Origin: Alphaproteobacteria bacterium 46_93_T64
Lineage (GTDB): Bacteria > Pseudomonadota > Alphaproteobacteria > Sneathiellales > Sneathiellaceae
Length of the DNA stretch: 49,391 bases
Reading direction: 5' to 3'
Assembly: GCA_002163135.1 (NCBI GenBank)
Contig: MAAN01000030.1
Span: forward strand, 1 to 49,391
In this document: piece after piece, positions 35,435 through 43,259 of the stretch
How positions within the stretch are numbered: the stretch's first letter is position 1
Layout of the letters: each line of letters opens with the position of its first letter
Notes under the pieces: model-generated
Databases searched by the model: none
Told to the model about the DNA's origin: nothing
The model's input: the letters and a program-made list of their open reading frames with translations, nothing else
Position numbers and translations under genes: made by a program

Positions 35435-35849
35435 TTGTCCCCCACTTATTTCATAGGTCCACCAAGGATGCAATACGATGAATGTACATGATTTGTTCTC
35501 ATTGGCAAGCGCTTTATAAACTTTTGATTTAAATCATAAAATATCGTTTGTTTGCCATATGTTCTCAATACGGAATTTTTTTATGTATAAAATTGGAACA
35601 AGCGATTCCACGGAATCAACTAATTCTTGGTGTCCCAGTCATAGTTATTCTCCCACGGATACATATAAATTTCCGGGATAAAGTGGGATAATCCGAAATG
35701 TAGTGGGATGGTTTTCCATTTTCATTGATTTAAAGCACCCATACGACACCGTTTCAACTTTGGGTTTTAACCACCATTCATCATCTGTTTCATTTATGTT
35801 AGCACCTACTCAAATAGCTTCAATTATTACTTAAAGACAATAAACGCTT
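35435..35849. other. Upstream region of recA with GTGGGAT repeats
   Basis: About 415 bases without a recognised gene. A cluster at 35673-35711 contains GTGGGAT at 35683-35689 and 35703-35709 (20 bases apart), GGGATAA at 35675-35681, and inverted TCCCAC at 35651-35656. The recA promoter is expected here, to the left of these elements. No SOS box fits well. The rest is AT-rich and unremarkable. Confidence 0.4.
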
Positions 35850-36023
35850 GTGGATGAGTTCCTCGCTATCGCCCGTAGCATTACAGAGCATGCGCCGTTA
35901 ACCATTCAGGCCAGCCGAACCATGATCGAGCAAGATTTTGACCTTCAACTGCAGGATCATTTCAGAACCACATCATCACAATTTGAGATACTAAAGATCA
36001 TAATAATTTATTTTTTGATATGA
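35842..36023 (+). pseudogene. 3' remnant of an enoyl-CoA hydratase/isomerase gene
   Basis: An open stretch from TAA 35841 to TGA 36023 (codons from GTG 35850) reads VDEFLAIARSITEHAPLTIQ and continues ASRTMIEQD. This fits the C-terminal helix of crotonase-family enzymes (LLxxALxxAxxIAxxAPLAxxxxKxxI). About 57 codons remain; the whole catalytic part is missing, and nothing matching lies upstream. Short, so the call rests on pattern only. Confidence 0.45.
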
Positions 36024-36079
36024 TTAGGGCGAGGTAAGGTGAGAGCAATTATTAGTTTGTTTATTGTTCTGAGGTTGTC

Positions 36080-37246
36080 ATGTCATCACAAACATCGATC
36101 GTTCGCATTACTGTTATCGGCGCAATTACCTTGGCGCTGGCCATGGGGATTGGGCGTTTTGCTTTTACTCCGTTACTGCCGATGATGCAGGAAGATGGAT
36201 TGTTGAATATCATGGACGGTGGTTACCTTGCCTCTATCCATCTACTGGGATACTGGCTAGGCGCTGTATTTGCCGCCAAAATTTCTTGGTCGCCAAAAGT
36301 AATGTTGCGGATCTCCTTGCTTGCCATCGCGTTTGGCACCATGGGGATGGGTTTGACGGATAATTTCACCGTGTGGATGATTTTGCGCTGGATTTGCGGT
36401 GTCTGCAGTGCTTGGTCGTTGGTGCTGGTCAGCAATTATTATGTTAAATATTTGGCTGATAATAACCGCTCAGCGTATCAGGGATGGGTTTTCTCCGGTG
36501 TTGGGCTGGGTATTGCTATCATCGGTTTAGGATATCTAGCGTTCATGGCAAACCAGATCGACAGCTCACACAGTTGGTTGATAACTGGCGTTATTTCATT
36601 TTTGGCGATTTGCGCCCTTTGTTTAAGTATGGGGCCGGAAATTCCAAACGAGAAACCCACCACCTACCAACAAGAAACTAAACGCAGCCCGCTGAATTGG
36701 CGTCTAATTGCCGCCTACGGGGCAATGGGGATCGGCTATATTATCCCGGCGTCTTATTTGCCAGTTATGGCCCGTGAAATCATTGAATCTCCATTCGTTT
36801 TCGGCTGGGCTTGGCCGATTTTTGGAGCCGCTGCGTTCATTTCTACAATTCTTGCGTCCAGATTTCAAAAACGGTATTCCAATCGCCAAATCTGGGCTGT
36901 AAGTCAGCTCGTCATGGCGGCCGGACTTATCCTTCCCGCCGTATATCCGCATATTCTGACAATCCTAATTGGCGGCCTATGCGTTGGCGGAACTTTCATG
37001 ATCATCACCATGACTGGTATGAAAGAAATGCACCGCGTTGCGCCTCCTCAAGATGTTATGCGGCATATTGCCGTGATGACAGCATCCTTTGCCACTGGGC
37101 AAATGATCGGCCCGCTATTTGCCAGCTTTGTTCATGAATTGACGCAAAGTTTCACAGCGTCTCTCATTTTTGCCAGTGTTATTCTGGTTCTGACAACAGC
37201 TATGTTGATCGAACGTTCACCTAAAAGGAAAATAGTTCGGCTCTAA
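36080..37246 (+). CDS. YbfB/YjiJ-family MFS transporter
   Basis: 388 residues, about 12 membrane helices. The start (GIGRFAFTPLLPMMQEDGLL, then GGYLASIHLLGYWLGAV) is characteristic of YbfB/YjiJ MFS proteins; substrates in this group are mostly unknown. TGAGG lies 5-6 bases before ATG. Ends 2 bases from the convergent LysR stop. It follows the crotonase remnant, so this side may be a rearranged region. Confidence 0.88.
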   Translation: MSSQTSIVRITVIGAITLALAMGIGRFAFTPLLPMMQEDGLLNIMDGGYLASIHLLGYWLGAVFAAKISWSPKVMLRISLLAIAFGTMGMGLTDNFTVWMILRWICGVCSAWSLVLVSNYYVKYLADNNRSAYQGWVFSGVGLGIAIIGLGYLAFMANQIDSSHSWLITGVISFLAICALCLSMGPEIPNEKPTTYQQETKRSPLNWRLIAAYGAMGIGYIIPASYLPVMAREIIESPFVFGWAWPIFGAAAFISTILASRFQKRYSNRQIWAVSQLVMAAGLILPAVYPHILTILIGGLCVGGTFMIITMTGMKEMHRVAPPQDVMRHIAVMTASFATGQMIGPLFASFVHELTQSFTASLIFASVILVLTTAMLIERSPKRKIVRL

Positions 37247-37248
37247 AC

Positions 37249-38139
37249 CTAACTTTTCACATGGGATAGCGATTGCAGGCGCTGCCAAAGGGATTGGGCA
37301 ACGATGCCGACATCGCCGTCCCGCCTGCGGATTTGATAAAGTTGTGAATGACGTGGGGGATATCCTTCCAGATTAAGCGCCACCAACTTTCCTTGCTCCA
37401 ATTCCTCTGCCACAAGGTGTTTAGGCATGCCGCCCCAACCCATTTGGGCAAGCAAGATTTCTTTTTTCGCAGCGAAATCAGACACCGTCCAACGCAAGCC
37501 TCCCGGCAACAAATCTCTACTCTGTTCAAAGGCACCGCTGCTGCTATCTGAAACGATAATCTGCGTATAACTTTGCATATCTGAAATAGACTTAAGATGA
37601 TTACTTTTTGCCGGTCCATAATCTGGATGCGCGACAGGGACAATTGTTACGTGCGCAAAGGGGATTGCCTCCACCTGTTCAATCGGAACATTATCAAGCG
37701 CCGCAATTATAATGTTGGCGTCATCTCTTAACAATCGTTCAAGGGGGCCACCCATGCTTTCGCGCGTCAGACGGACATGGGTCATCGGGTATTCCGTCGT
37801 AACATCACCCACAATTTTCAAAAAGGGCTTTAAGGGGTAGGTCGCTGTTACTGCAAGAAAGACTTGCGCCTCTTGTTTGGCGCTTAGGCTCTTTGCCAGA
37901 TTTCCCAGCTGCTGCATTTGTTGAATAACGCGTGTGGCTTGCCTGTAAAACACCTCTCCGGATGGAGTTAGTTTGGGACGGTAAGACTCTCTTGAAAAAA
38001 GGTCAAAATCAATCTCAGCTTCAAGTTTCTTGATCATGTGGCTAAGGGCGGGTTGAGATTTATTCAAATGCTCTGCCGCAGCTCTGAAAGTGCCTTCGGT
38101 GACGATAGCGTTTAACACCACCAGCTGTTCATAGGTCAT
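37249..38139 (-). CDS. LysR-family transcriptional regulator
   Basis: 296 residues. N-terminal winged HTH (MTYEQLVVLNAIVTEGTFRA, NKSQPALSHMIKKLE) and a periplasmic-binding-like effector domain. Start: ATG 38139 has GGAG 8 bases upstream; ATG 38181 lies inside the operator inverted repeat and is unlikely. Divergent from the GST cassette, which it probably regulates from the sites at 38154-38191. Effector unknown. Confidence 0.92.
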   Translation of the reverse strand: MTYEQLVVLNAIVTEGTFRAAAEHLNKSQPALSHMIKKLEAEIDFDLFSRESYRPKLTPSGEVFYRQATRVIQQMQQLGNLAKSLSAKQEAQVFLAVTATYPLKPFLKIVGDVTTEYPMTHVRLTRESMGGPLERLLRDDANIIIAALDNVPIEQVEAIPFAHVTIVPVAHPDYGPAKSNHLKSISDMQSYTQIIVSDSSSGAFEQSRDLLPGGLRWTVSDFAAKKEILLAQMGWGGMPKHLVAEELEQGKLVALNLEGYPPRHSQLYQIRRRDGDVGIVAQSLWQRLQSLSHVKS

Positions 38140-38153
38140 ATGGTCGCTCCAAA

Positions 38154-38191
38154 CATGATAATTTTTTTGAATTGTTATCATGAAAATTCAA
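38154..38191. promoter_or_regulatory. Interleaved inverted repeats in the LysR/GST divergent promoter
   Basis: CATGATAA (38154-38161) and TTATCATG (38175-38182) form a perfect inverted pair with 13-base spacing. A second pair, TTGAAT (38167-38172) and ATTCAA (38186-38191), also has 13-base spacing and is interleaved with the first. LysR sites are usually T-N11-A palindromes of this size, so these are good operator candidates. Arms are seen; binding is inference. Confidence 0.6.
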
Positions 38192-38263
38192 TATTATCAA
38201 ATAATCGATGAGCTCCATATTGTGAGGGTATAGACAGTAACCAAAACACAAGGAGTATTTACG

Positions 38264-38872
38264 ATGAAACTATTTTATAAACCCGGCGCGTGTTCACTGG
38301 CCTCACACATTATCTTACGCGAAATCAGTGCAACCTTTAGTCTCGACGAAGTTGATACAACAACCGGACAAACCAAATCCGGTTTAGATTATTCAATAAT
38401 CAATCCAAAAGGATATGTCCCAGCCCTTCAACTTGAAACAGGTGAAGTACTTACAGAAGGTGTCTCTATCCTTCAATTCATTGCAGATCGCAATCATGGC
38501 AATCAATTGGCGCCTGCGCAGGGAAGCGTTTCCCGCGCTCGGTTGCAGGAATATTTGAACTATACCAGCTCAGAATTACATAAAGCCTTTGGTCCGCTTT
38601 TTTCTGATAGTGCAACCGAAGCACAGAAAAGTGACGCTCGCAAAAACGTGGCGAAGAAAATCGATTATTTCTCGACGCTTCTTGAAGATGGCAAAGAGTA
38701 CCTGGTCGACAACAAATTTTCCGTGGCAGATTCCTATGCCTTCGTTGTGCTTAACTGGGCAAACTTCACCGGTATCGATTTAGGCGATTGGCCAAGTGTT
38801 CTTTCTTATGTTGCCCGTATCGGCGCACGCCCATCTGTCAAAGAAGCACTACAGGCAGAAGGATTGGTTTAA
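38264..38872 (+). CDS. Glutathione S-transferase, beta class
   Basis: 202 residues. Thioredoxin-like N-terminal domain with Cys10 in YKPGACSLASHI, the hallmark of beta-class GSTs, and VPALQLETGEVLTEGVSIL; C-terminal helical domain with FSVADSYAFV. It conjugates glutathione or reduces disulfides; in catabolic clusters such proteins also isomerise or dehalogenate. AAGGAG lies 8 bases before ATG. First gene of the cassette; its TAA overlaps the next ATG. Confidence 0.95.
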   Translation: MKLFYKPGACSLASHIILREISATFSLDEVDTTTGQTKSGLDYSIINPKGYVPALQLETGEVLTEGVSILQFIADRNHGNQLAPAQGSVSRARLQEYLNYTSSELHKAFGPLFSDSATEAQKSDARKNVAKKIDYFSTLLEDGKEYLVDNKFSVADSYAFVVLNWANFTGIDLGDWPSVLSYVARIGARPSVKEALQAEGLV

Positions 38873-39267
38873 TGCCAGAGTTAGGCGCCTACGTGGATAC
38901 GGACAAATGCTTAGATGTCGTCAAACTTATGCGGAATTATTTTGACGGACTCTATCATGCGGACAGCAAATTGCTTGCGGATGTTTTTCATCCAGACGCA
39001 ATTTATATAAACATGACGAAAGGGGATTATATGAACTATTCCCTTGGCGAATATCTCCAGATTATAGAACAACGCACTTCGCCCGCGAGTCAGGGCGAAC
39101 TGAAAATCGATGAAATTCAATCCATAGAATTCGGTGGCTTAGAAATGGCCTTTGTGAAAGCAAAGATGACCATGATGGGCCGGGAATATCTGGATTTTTT
39201 GACCCTGTCTTTCGATAAAAATGGTTGGAGAGTCATATCCAAAATCTTCACTTACAAACTCCAATAG
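38872..39267 (+). CDS. NTF2-like / lumazine-binding-like protein
   Basis: 131 residues. The pattern KLMRNYFDGLYHADSKLLAD and VFHPDAIYINMTKGDY, then GLEMAFVKAKMTM and a C-terminal VISKIFTY strand, matches SnoaL/NTF2-like (Lumazine_bd_2-type) proteins, a cone fold that binds small ligands or catalyses isomerisation. Starts at ATG in TAATG with the GST stop, AAGGA about 8 bases upstream. Catalytic residues not assigned. Confidence 0.82.
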   Translation: MPELGAYVDTDKCLDVVKLMRNYFDGLYHADSKLLADVFHPDAIYINMTKGDYMNYSLGEYLQIIEQRTSPASQGELKIDEIQSIEFGGLEMAFVKAKMTMMGREYLDFLTLSFDKNGWRVISKIFTYKLQ

Positions 39268-39279
39268 GGAGAAATGCAA

Positions 39280-39501
39280 ATGCCATATGTAAATATTAAA
39301 GTCACCAAAGAAGGCGGACCAGACGGTACGGGCCCATCTGCGCAACAAAAAGCCGAACTGATTAAAGGCACAACTGATCTTTTGGAAAAGGTGCTCGGGA
39401 AAAATCCAGCTTCTACCTTCGTTGTCATCAATGAAGTTGCCCTTGAAGATTGGGGGCTTGGTGGGCTGCCAGTCGCCGAATATCGAAAAAATCAGAAGTA
39501 A
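39280..39501 (+). CDS. 4-oxalocrotonate tautomerase-family protein
   Basis: 73 residues. After Met removal the chain starts PYVNIKVTKEG, with the catalytic Pro1 of 4-OT/MIF-family tautomerases. The length is normal for a 4-OT subunit; oligomerises as a trimer of dimers or hexamer. Start choice: ATG 39280 gives Pro1, with GGAGA 9 bases upstream; ATG 39274 would put two residues before it and kill activity. Confidence 0.9.
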   Translation: MPYVNIKVTKEGGPDGTGPSAQQKAELIKGTTDLLEKVLGKNPASTFVVINEVALEDWGLGGLPVAEYRKNQK

Positions 39502-39610
39502 TAAACTGCTCATCGGCGCGCGGCGCACACGCAACGCGGTATGTGTCTTCGCCCCTTTGGGATGTCTCGACTTCACCTACACAGCAACTATAAAGCTTGA
39601 CGGAAAAACA

Positions 39611-40270
39611 ATGACAAAATTAAAGATTGAAATGGTCCACGACATTGTATGTTCGTGGTGCCCCATTGGTTATAACAATATTCAGGCTGCTATCAAAAAC
39701 CTGGATCTTGAAGTAGACTTTCATTTTCTTCCCTATGAACTTAATCCTGAATTGGATGAAAATGGGGAAACCATCGAAAATTATTTCAAAGGCCGTTTTG
39801 GATGGGATGATCGTAAACTGCTCGATTATCAGTCATCTCTTGTAAACACCGCCAAAAATGCTGGTGTTATCATAGACTTTTCCAAAAGAGAGAAATACTA
39901 CAACACAAGGAAAGCACACCTGCTCATGCACTGGACCGAAGGGTACAACAAGCAGACACAACTTAAAGAGCGATTTATCAAAGCCTATTTTGAAGAAGGC
40001 CTAGACATTGGTAGCGTAGATGTTTTGCTGGATATTGCAGTAGAAATTGGACTAAACAGGGAACTGACAGAAAACGCCCTTTCATCTTCTCAAATTGCAC
40101 AAGAATTTGACGCCAAAATTGAACGCCGGCAAAGGTTTGAAATTCAAAGCGTTCCCGCATTTATTCTTAACGAAACGACATTGGTATCAGGTTCACAATC
40201 CGTAGATTTTTTTGAAAAACTCCTATCTGAATACCAAAAAGAATTGGCTGCAAAACAACTAAGTGCATAG
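39611..40270 (+). CDS. DsbA/FrnE-family thiol oxidoreductase
   Basis: 219 residues, DsbA-like (DsbA family 2 / FrnE, related to 2-hydroxychromene-2-carboxylate isomerase). Active-site Cys-Ser-Trp-Cys in DIVCSWCPIGYNN, a helical insertion (about 55-150) and the cis-proline loop SVPAFILNE. No signal peptide, so cytoplasmic. A longer in-frame reading from 39422 overlaps the tautomerase in another frame and is unlikely; ATG 39611 has a weak ribosome site (ACGGA). Last gene of the GST cassette; 109 bases separate it from the tautomerase gene. Confidence 0.92.
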   Translation: MTKLKIEMVHDIVCSWCPIGYNNIQAAIKNLDLEVDFHFLPYELNPELDENGETIENYFKGRFGWDDRKLLDYQSSLVNTAKNAGVIIDFSKREKYYNTRKAHLLMHWTEGYNKQTQLKERFIKAYFEEGLDIGSVDVLLDIAVEIGLNRELTENALSSSQIAQEFDAKIERRQRFEIQSVPAFILNETTLVSGSQSVDFFEKLLSEYQKELAAKQLSA

Positions 40271-40686
40271 TGTTTATTCACCCAATGAATACCCTAGGCG
40301 ATATTTTAACCGCCTTAAAATTCTAGAAGACATCCTTTCGTGGCCGACCGATCAAGTTATTCGTAGTCGGCCATGATTTTCACAAACCGCTTGCCGGGTT
40401 TCTTTGTTCCAGCGGTTTTTTGCTTCTTGTCCGACAAGTGGTGGAAAGCGATATGGTGTATCATCTGGATAGTTTTTTTCCATAACATCGCCTTATTGCC
40501 TGTCATGCCCATCACCATTGGGAGGTTCGTCTTATGGTACGAAGCGCTTTAAAGCCTCTGGGAATGGAAAGTACATAAAGGGACCACACTTAAATCTGTA
40601 GGCTGGCTGATTTCTATAAGGAAATAGATGTACTGAGAATTACGTCTATTGTATACTAGTTAAAGTAGTGTTTTACTGAATTTATT
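40271..40686. other. Intergenic region with a hairpin and doubtful short ORFs
   Basis: A stem TGGCCGAC (40341-40348) / GTCGGCCA (40366-40373) has a 17-base loop. On the - strand ATG 40518 to TAA 40357 gives 53 Lys-rich residues ending GKRFVKIMADYE; overlapping it in another frame ATG GAA with AAGG upstream gives 43 residues. Neither is recognised. A GGGAGG-preceded ATG at 40534 on + gives 14 codons. No convincing gene. Confidence 0.35.
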
Positions 40687-41583
40687 TTGCCTGAGTTCAA
40701 TTTTCCAATGGAACTAATATCCCGTCGCTTTAAACAAAATATGCCAATCTTGAAAGACGGCTCACCTCAACCTGAAGGAAAGATTTCTGATTTTTATAAA
40801 CATCACATTTTTGTAGTTTTAGGGGAGCCGGGTTTAGGTAAAACAACTTCATTTGAACACGCAGCTAATGAAGAAACTCGCGCCAAATTTGTTCGCATTG
40901 GTGAATTTCTGAGTTTATAAAAAATGGATCATCTAATAGGATATACGCTTTATCCAGACGGGCAAGATGAACACCGTAGCCACGCTGATGGTATTGATGT
41001 TATGGACCCTATCATCGGCCGACTAAAGCAGCTTAGTTGTCCAAAAATTCGAATTTCCTGTCGTACTGCCGAGTGGCATGGTGGCAAAGATTTAAGTGCG
41101 TTAAGCGTCGTCAGTATAAACACGCCTGTTGTTCTATTAGACCTTCAACCATTTACACAAGTGGAAACCCTAAGAGTATTAGAAGATTGGGAAGATTTTG
41201 TTGAAGAAGCGCGTGAACACGGCCTAGATGAATTTTTACTTAATCCGCAAGACTTCCAGCTCCTTCATGAATTTTACAAAGAGAAAAATAGTTGGCCTAA
41301 AAATAGATCAGAATTAATGGACGGTTCCTGTAAAGCGCTGCTCATAGAATTGAATGAGGCACACTCGACAGCAATAGACGACTGGATTACAGATCGGGCA
41401 TTGGAACGAGCTTCAAATTATTTATTTGCTGTTCTTTTGCTGTCTAACGTATCTGGGATTTCCACTAAACATACTTTTTCGAATAAAGCCTTCCCTTCCA
41501 TTCAATCTCTTGATGGTGACTTGTATGCAATGACAGGAGCTACCCGTAGGCGTGTATTGAAATCTGCTGGTGAAAATAGATAA
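40687..41583 (+). pseudogene. Broken STAND/NACHT-like P-loop NTPase
   Basis: One reading frame interrupted by TAA at 40918-40920, then continuing in the same frame to TAA at 41583. The first part (77 codons, from TTG 40687) holds Walker A GEPGLGKTT after VVL; the second resumes MDHLIGYTLYPDGQDEHRS with a Walker B-like DGxDE, then ISCRTAEWHGGKD (sensor arginine-like) and helical text. Related proteins are over 1000 residues, so the 3' end is lost too. The downstream sugar dehydrogenase is convergent and intact. A likely remnant of a STAND-type, possibly anti-phage gene (inference). Confidence 0.75.
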
Positions 41584-41617
41584 TTCCCGGCCACCATATT
41601 TAATTTCCGGTATAAGG

Positions 41618-42847
41618 TTATTGCTTGGGCGCTAATTTAGTCATCGTCCCGCTGTTGCTGTCCGTTAGGATCATGATGGCGCCATCATGGGTATTTTTTA
41701 CATCACGGATACGTGCTTGCCCTTGTAAATAGCGCGCTTCACCGATGACGCGGTTCTTATCCATTACCAAACGCACCAAAGATCTGCTGGCCAATCCGCC
41801 GATCAGAATACTGCCTCGCCAGTGCGGGAATTGGTTGCCATTATAAAACGTCATTCCACTTGGCGCGATTACCGGATCCCAATAATAGAGGGGCTGTTCC
41901 ATTCCGGATTTTTTGGTAATGCCATTATTCACTGGAGAACCATCATAGTTTTCTCCATAGGTTATGACAGGCCATCCGTAGTTTAGCCCAGCTTCAGGTC
42001 GATTTAGCTCATCACCGCCGCGGGGGCCATGCTCAACTGTCCATAATGCACCATTCAGTCCCAGTGTGGCCGCCTGTACGTTCCTGTGGCCCCAAGACCA
42101 TATCTCAGGTAATCCAGATTTAATATTGGGATTGCCAGCAGCCGCACCGCCTTCGGGATTAATTCTAAGAATTTTACCCAAATGAGTTGTTATGTCCTGT
42201 GAAAGCTTACTGGCTTCACCGTATGAACGCTCTCCAGTAGTAATAAATAACGCTCCAGTTCGATCAAAGACAAGACGTGAGCCAAAATGATAGGTCGAGT
42301 CCCATGCCGGTGTTTGACGGAAAATAACTTTTACATCGCTGAGAGAGGCTCCATCCGAAGAAAGTTTTCCTGTCGCAACCGATGTTCCATTTTTCCCGCC
42401 CTCTCGTGGCTCTGCATAGCTCCACCAGATACGACGTGTTTTGCTGAAATCCTTTTGGACCGTGACATCCAGAAGCCCCCCTTGCCCCCGCGCATCCACA
42501 ACCGGCAATCCGATAATGGGCTTGGAAATTTCTCCGTGTGAACTCACCAACCGTAAACGTCCAGGGCGTTCGGTTACCAACCAACTTCCATTTGGGAGCT
42601 GTACCATGCCCCACGGATGTTTGAGATCTTTGGCGAACGTCGTTTTTTCAATCTGAAGAGTGTCCTGAATAACTGGTGCTCGAGTCTGTCCTTGAAAATC
42701 AGGTTGTTGTCTTTCGGCGTTCGGTCGATTTTTGTTAAATCCGATTTCACTTGCACTACTCGGTAAGGCCACAATTAAAATAATGGACGCAGCCGCAAAC
42801 TGCCAAAACAAGTTCAACCTTATGGTCTTTTGGAGGTATTTATTCAT
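41618..42847 (-). CDS. PQQ-dependent aldose sugar dehydrogenase-like (YliI type)
   Basis: 409 residues with an N-terminal signal peptide (FWQFAAASIILIVALPSSASE), so periplasmic. Six-bladed propeller features: LKHPWGMVQLPNGSWLVTER, GQGGLLDVTV, FGSRLVFDRTGALFITTGER, WSWGHRNVQAA, EHGPRGGDELN and PLYYWDPVIAPSGMTFY match the soluble PQQ sugar dehydrogenases. It oxidises aldoses and needs PQQ; no pqq genes are visible. Start: ATG 42847 with AGG 8 bases upstream and a clean signal peptide; the TTG/ATG reading from 42922 adds 25 residues before the signal peptide and is unlikely. Confidence 0.92.
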   Translation of the reverse strand: MNKYLQKTIRLNLFWQFAAASIILIVALPSSASEIGFNKNRPNAERQQPDFQGQTRAPVIQDTLQIEKTTFAKDLKHPWGMVQLPNGSWLVTERPGRLRLVSSHGEISKPIIGLPVVDARGQGGLLDVTVQKDFSKTRRIWWSYAEPREGGKNGTSVATGKLSSDGASLSDVKVIFRQTPAWDSTYHFGSRLVFDRTGALFITTGERSYGEASKLSQDITTHLGKILRINPEGGAAAGNPNIKSGLPEIWSWGHRNVQAATLGLNGALWTVEHGPRGGDELNRPEAGLNYGWPVITYGENYDGSPVNNGITKKSGMEQPLYYWDPVIAPSGMTFYNGNQFPHWRGSILIGGLASRSLVRLVMDKNRVIGEARYLQGQARIRDVKNTHDGAIMILTDSNSGTMTKLAPKQ

Positions 42848-43055
42848 CAAACTTACCTGATTGGTTTTGTGCCAAATTTGTGAAAACCTAAAAATTCTCT
42901 TATGGCCTAGCAATAGTAGCATTACCTAAATGCAGCAAAGATTGAAGAAGTATATTTTGGGTTTGCCTTAACACCTAATTTAAGGGCTTCATTTCATCAA
43001 AATACAGCGAAATTTTTCGCCGTAGAGAAGCCTGCGCAGATTACTGACGTATTAC

Positions 43056-43092
43056 TTTCCAAATATTGGAAACTTTGAAACTGGAATTTCCA
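43056..43092. promoter_or_regulatory. Palindromic operator-like sites upstream of the CcdA-like gene
   Basis: TTTCCAA-ATA-TTGGAAA (43056-43072) is a perfect 17-base palindrome. Ten bases on, TGGAA-T-TTCCA (43082-43092) repeats the same half-site. The cluster is about 90 bases before the small ORF at 43182 in the divergent gap to the sugar dehydrogenase. Regulator unknown. Confidence 0.55.
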
Positions 43093-43181
43093 ATTTCCGT
43101 CATCAACTATATGTGTTTCGCGGAATACTCGCTGACTCCGTATCTTGGCACGGCAGTTAAGCTGTATGAATGGAGATATTT

Positions 43182-43253
43182 ATGACAGAACTAACAATAG
43201 GCAGACGTGCTGAGGGAACCGGTTATAGAAAACGTTGGATTTTCAGTGGTTGA
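43182..43253 (+). CDS. Possible 23-residue peptide upstream of the CcdA-like gene
   Basis: ATG 43182 follows GGAG by 6 bases and encodes MTELTIGRRAEGTGYRKRW plus IFSG, rich in Arg/Lys, ending TGA 43253. The gene for the membrane protein starts 6 bases later, and its ribosome site overlaps this stop. A leader peptide, a small adaptor or chance. Family unknown. Confidence 0.35.
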   Translation: MTELTIGRRAEGTGYRKRWIFSG

Positions 43254-43259
43254 GGAAAA

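Noticed and set aside
35435-35600. SOS (LexA) box upstream of recA
   Set aside because: GTTC elements near 35500 and 35570 lack a second GTTC at the right distance (GTTC-N7-GTTC), and no E. coli type CTGT-N8-ACAG is present.
35651-35711. MraZ box
   Set aside because: GTGGGA repeats resemble MraZ sites, but the spacing is 10/20 and no mraZ or dcw gene is nearby.
39422-39610. N-terminal extension of the DsbA-like protein
   Set aside because: It overlaps the tautomerase gene in another frame, has no homolog-like text, and ATG 39611 gives the normal length.
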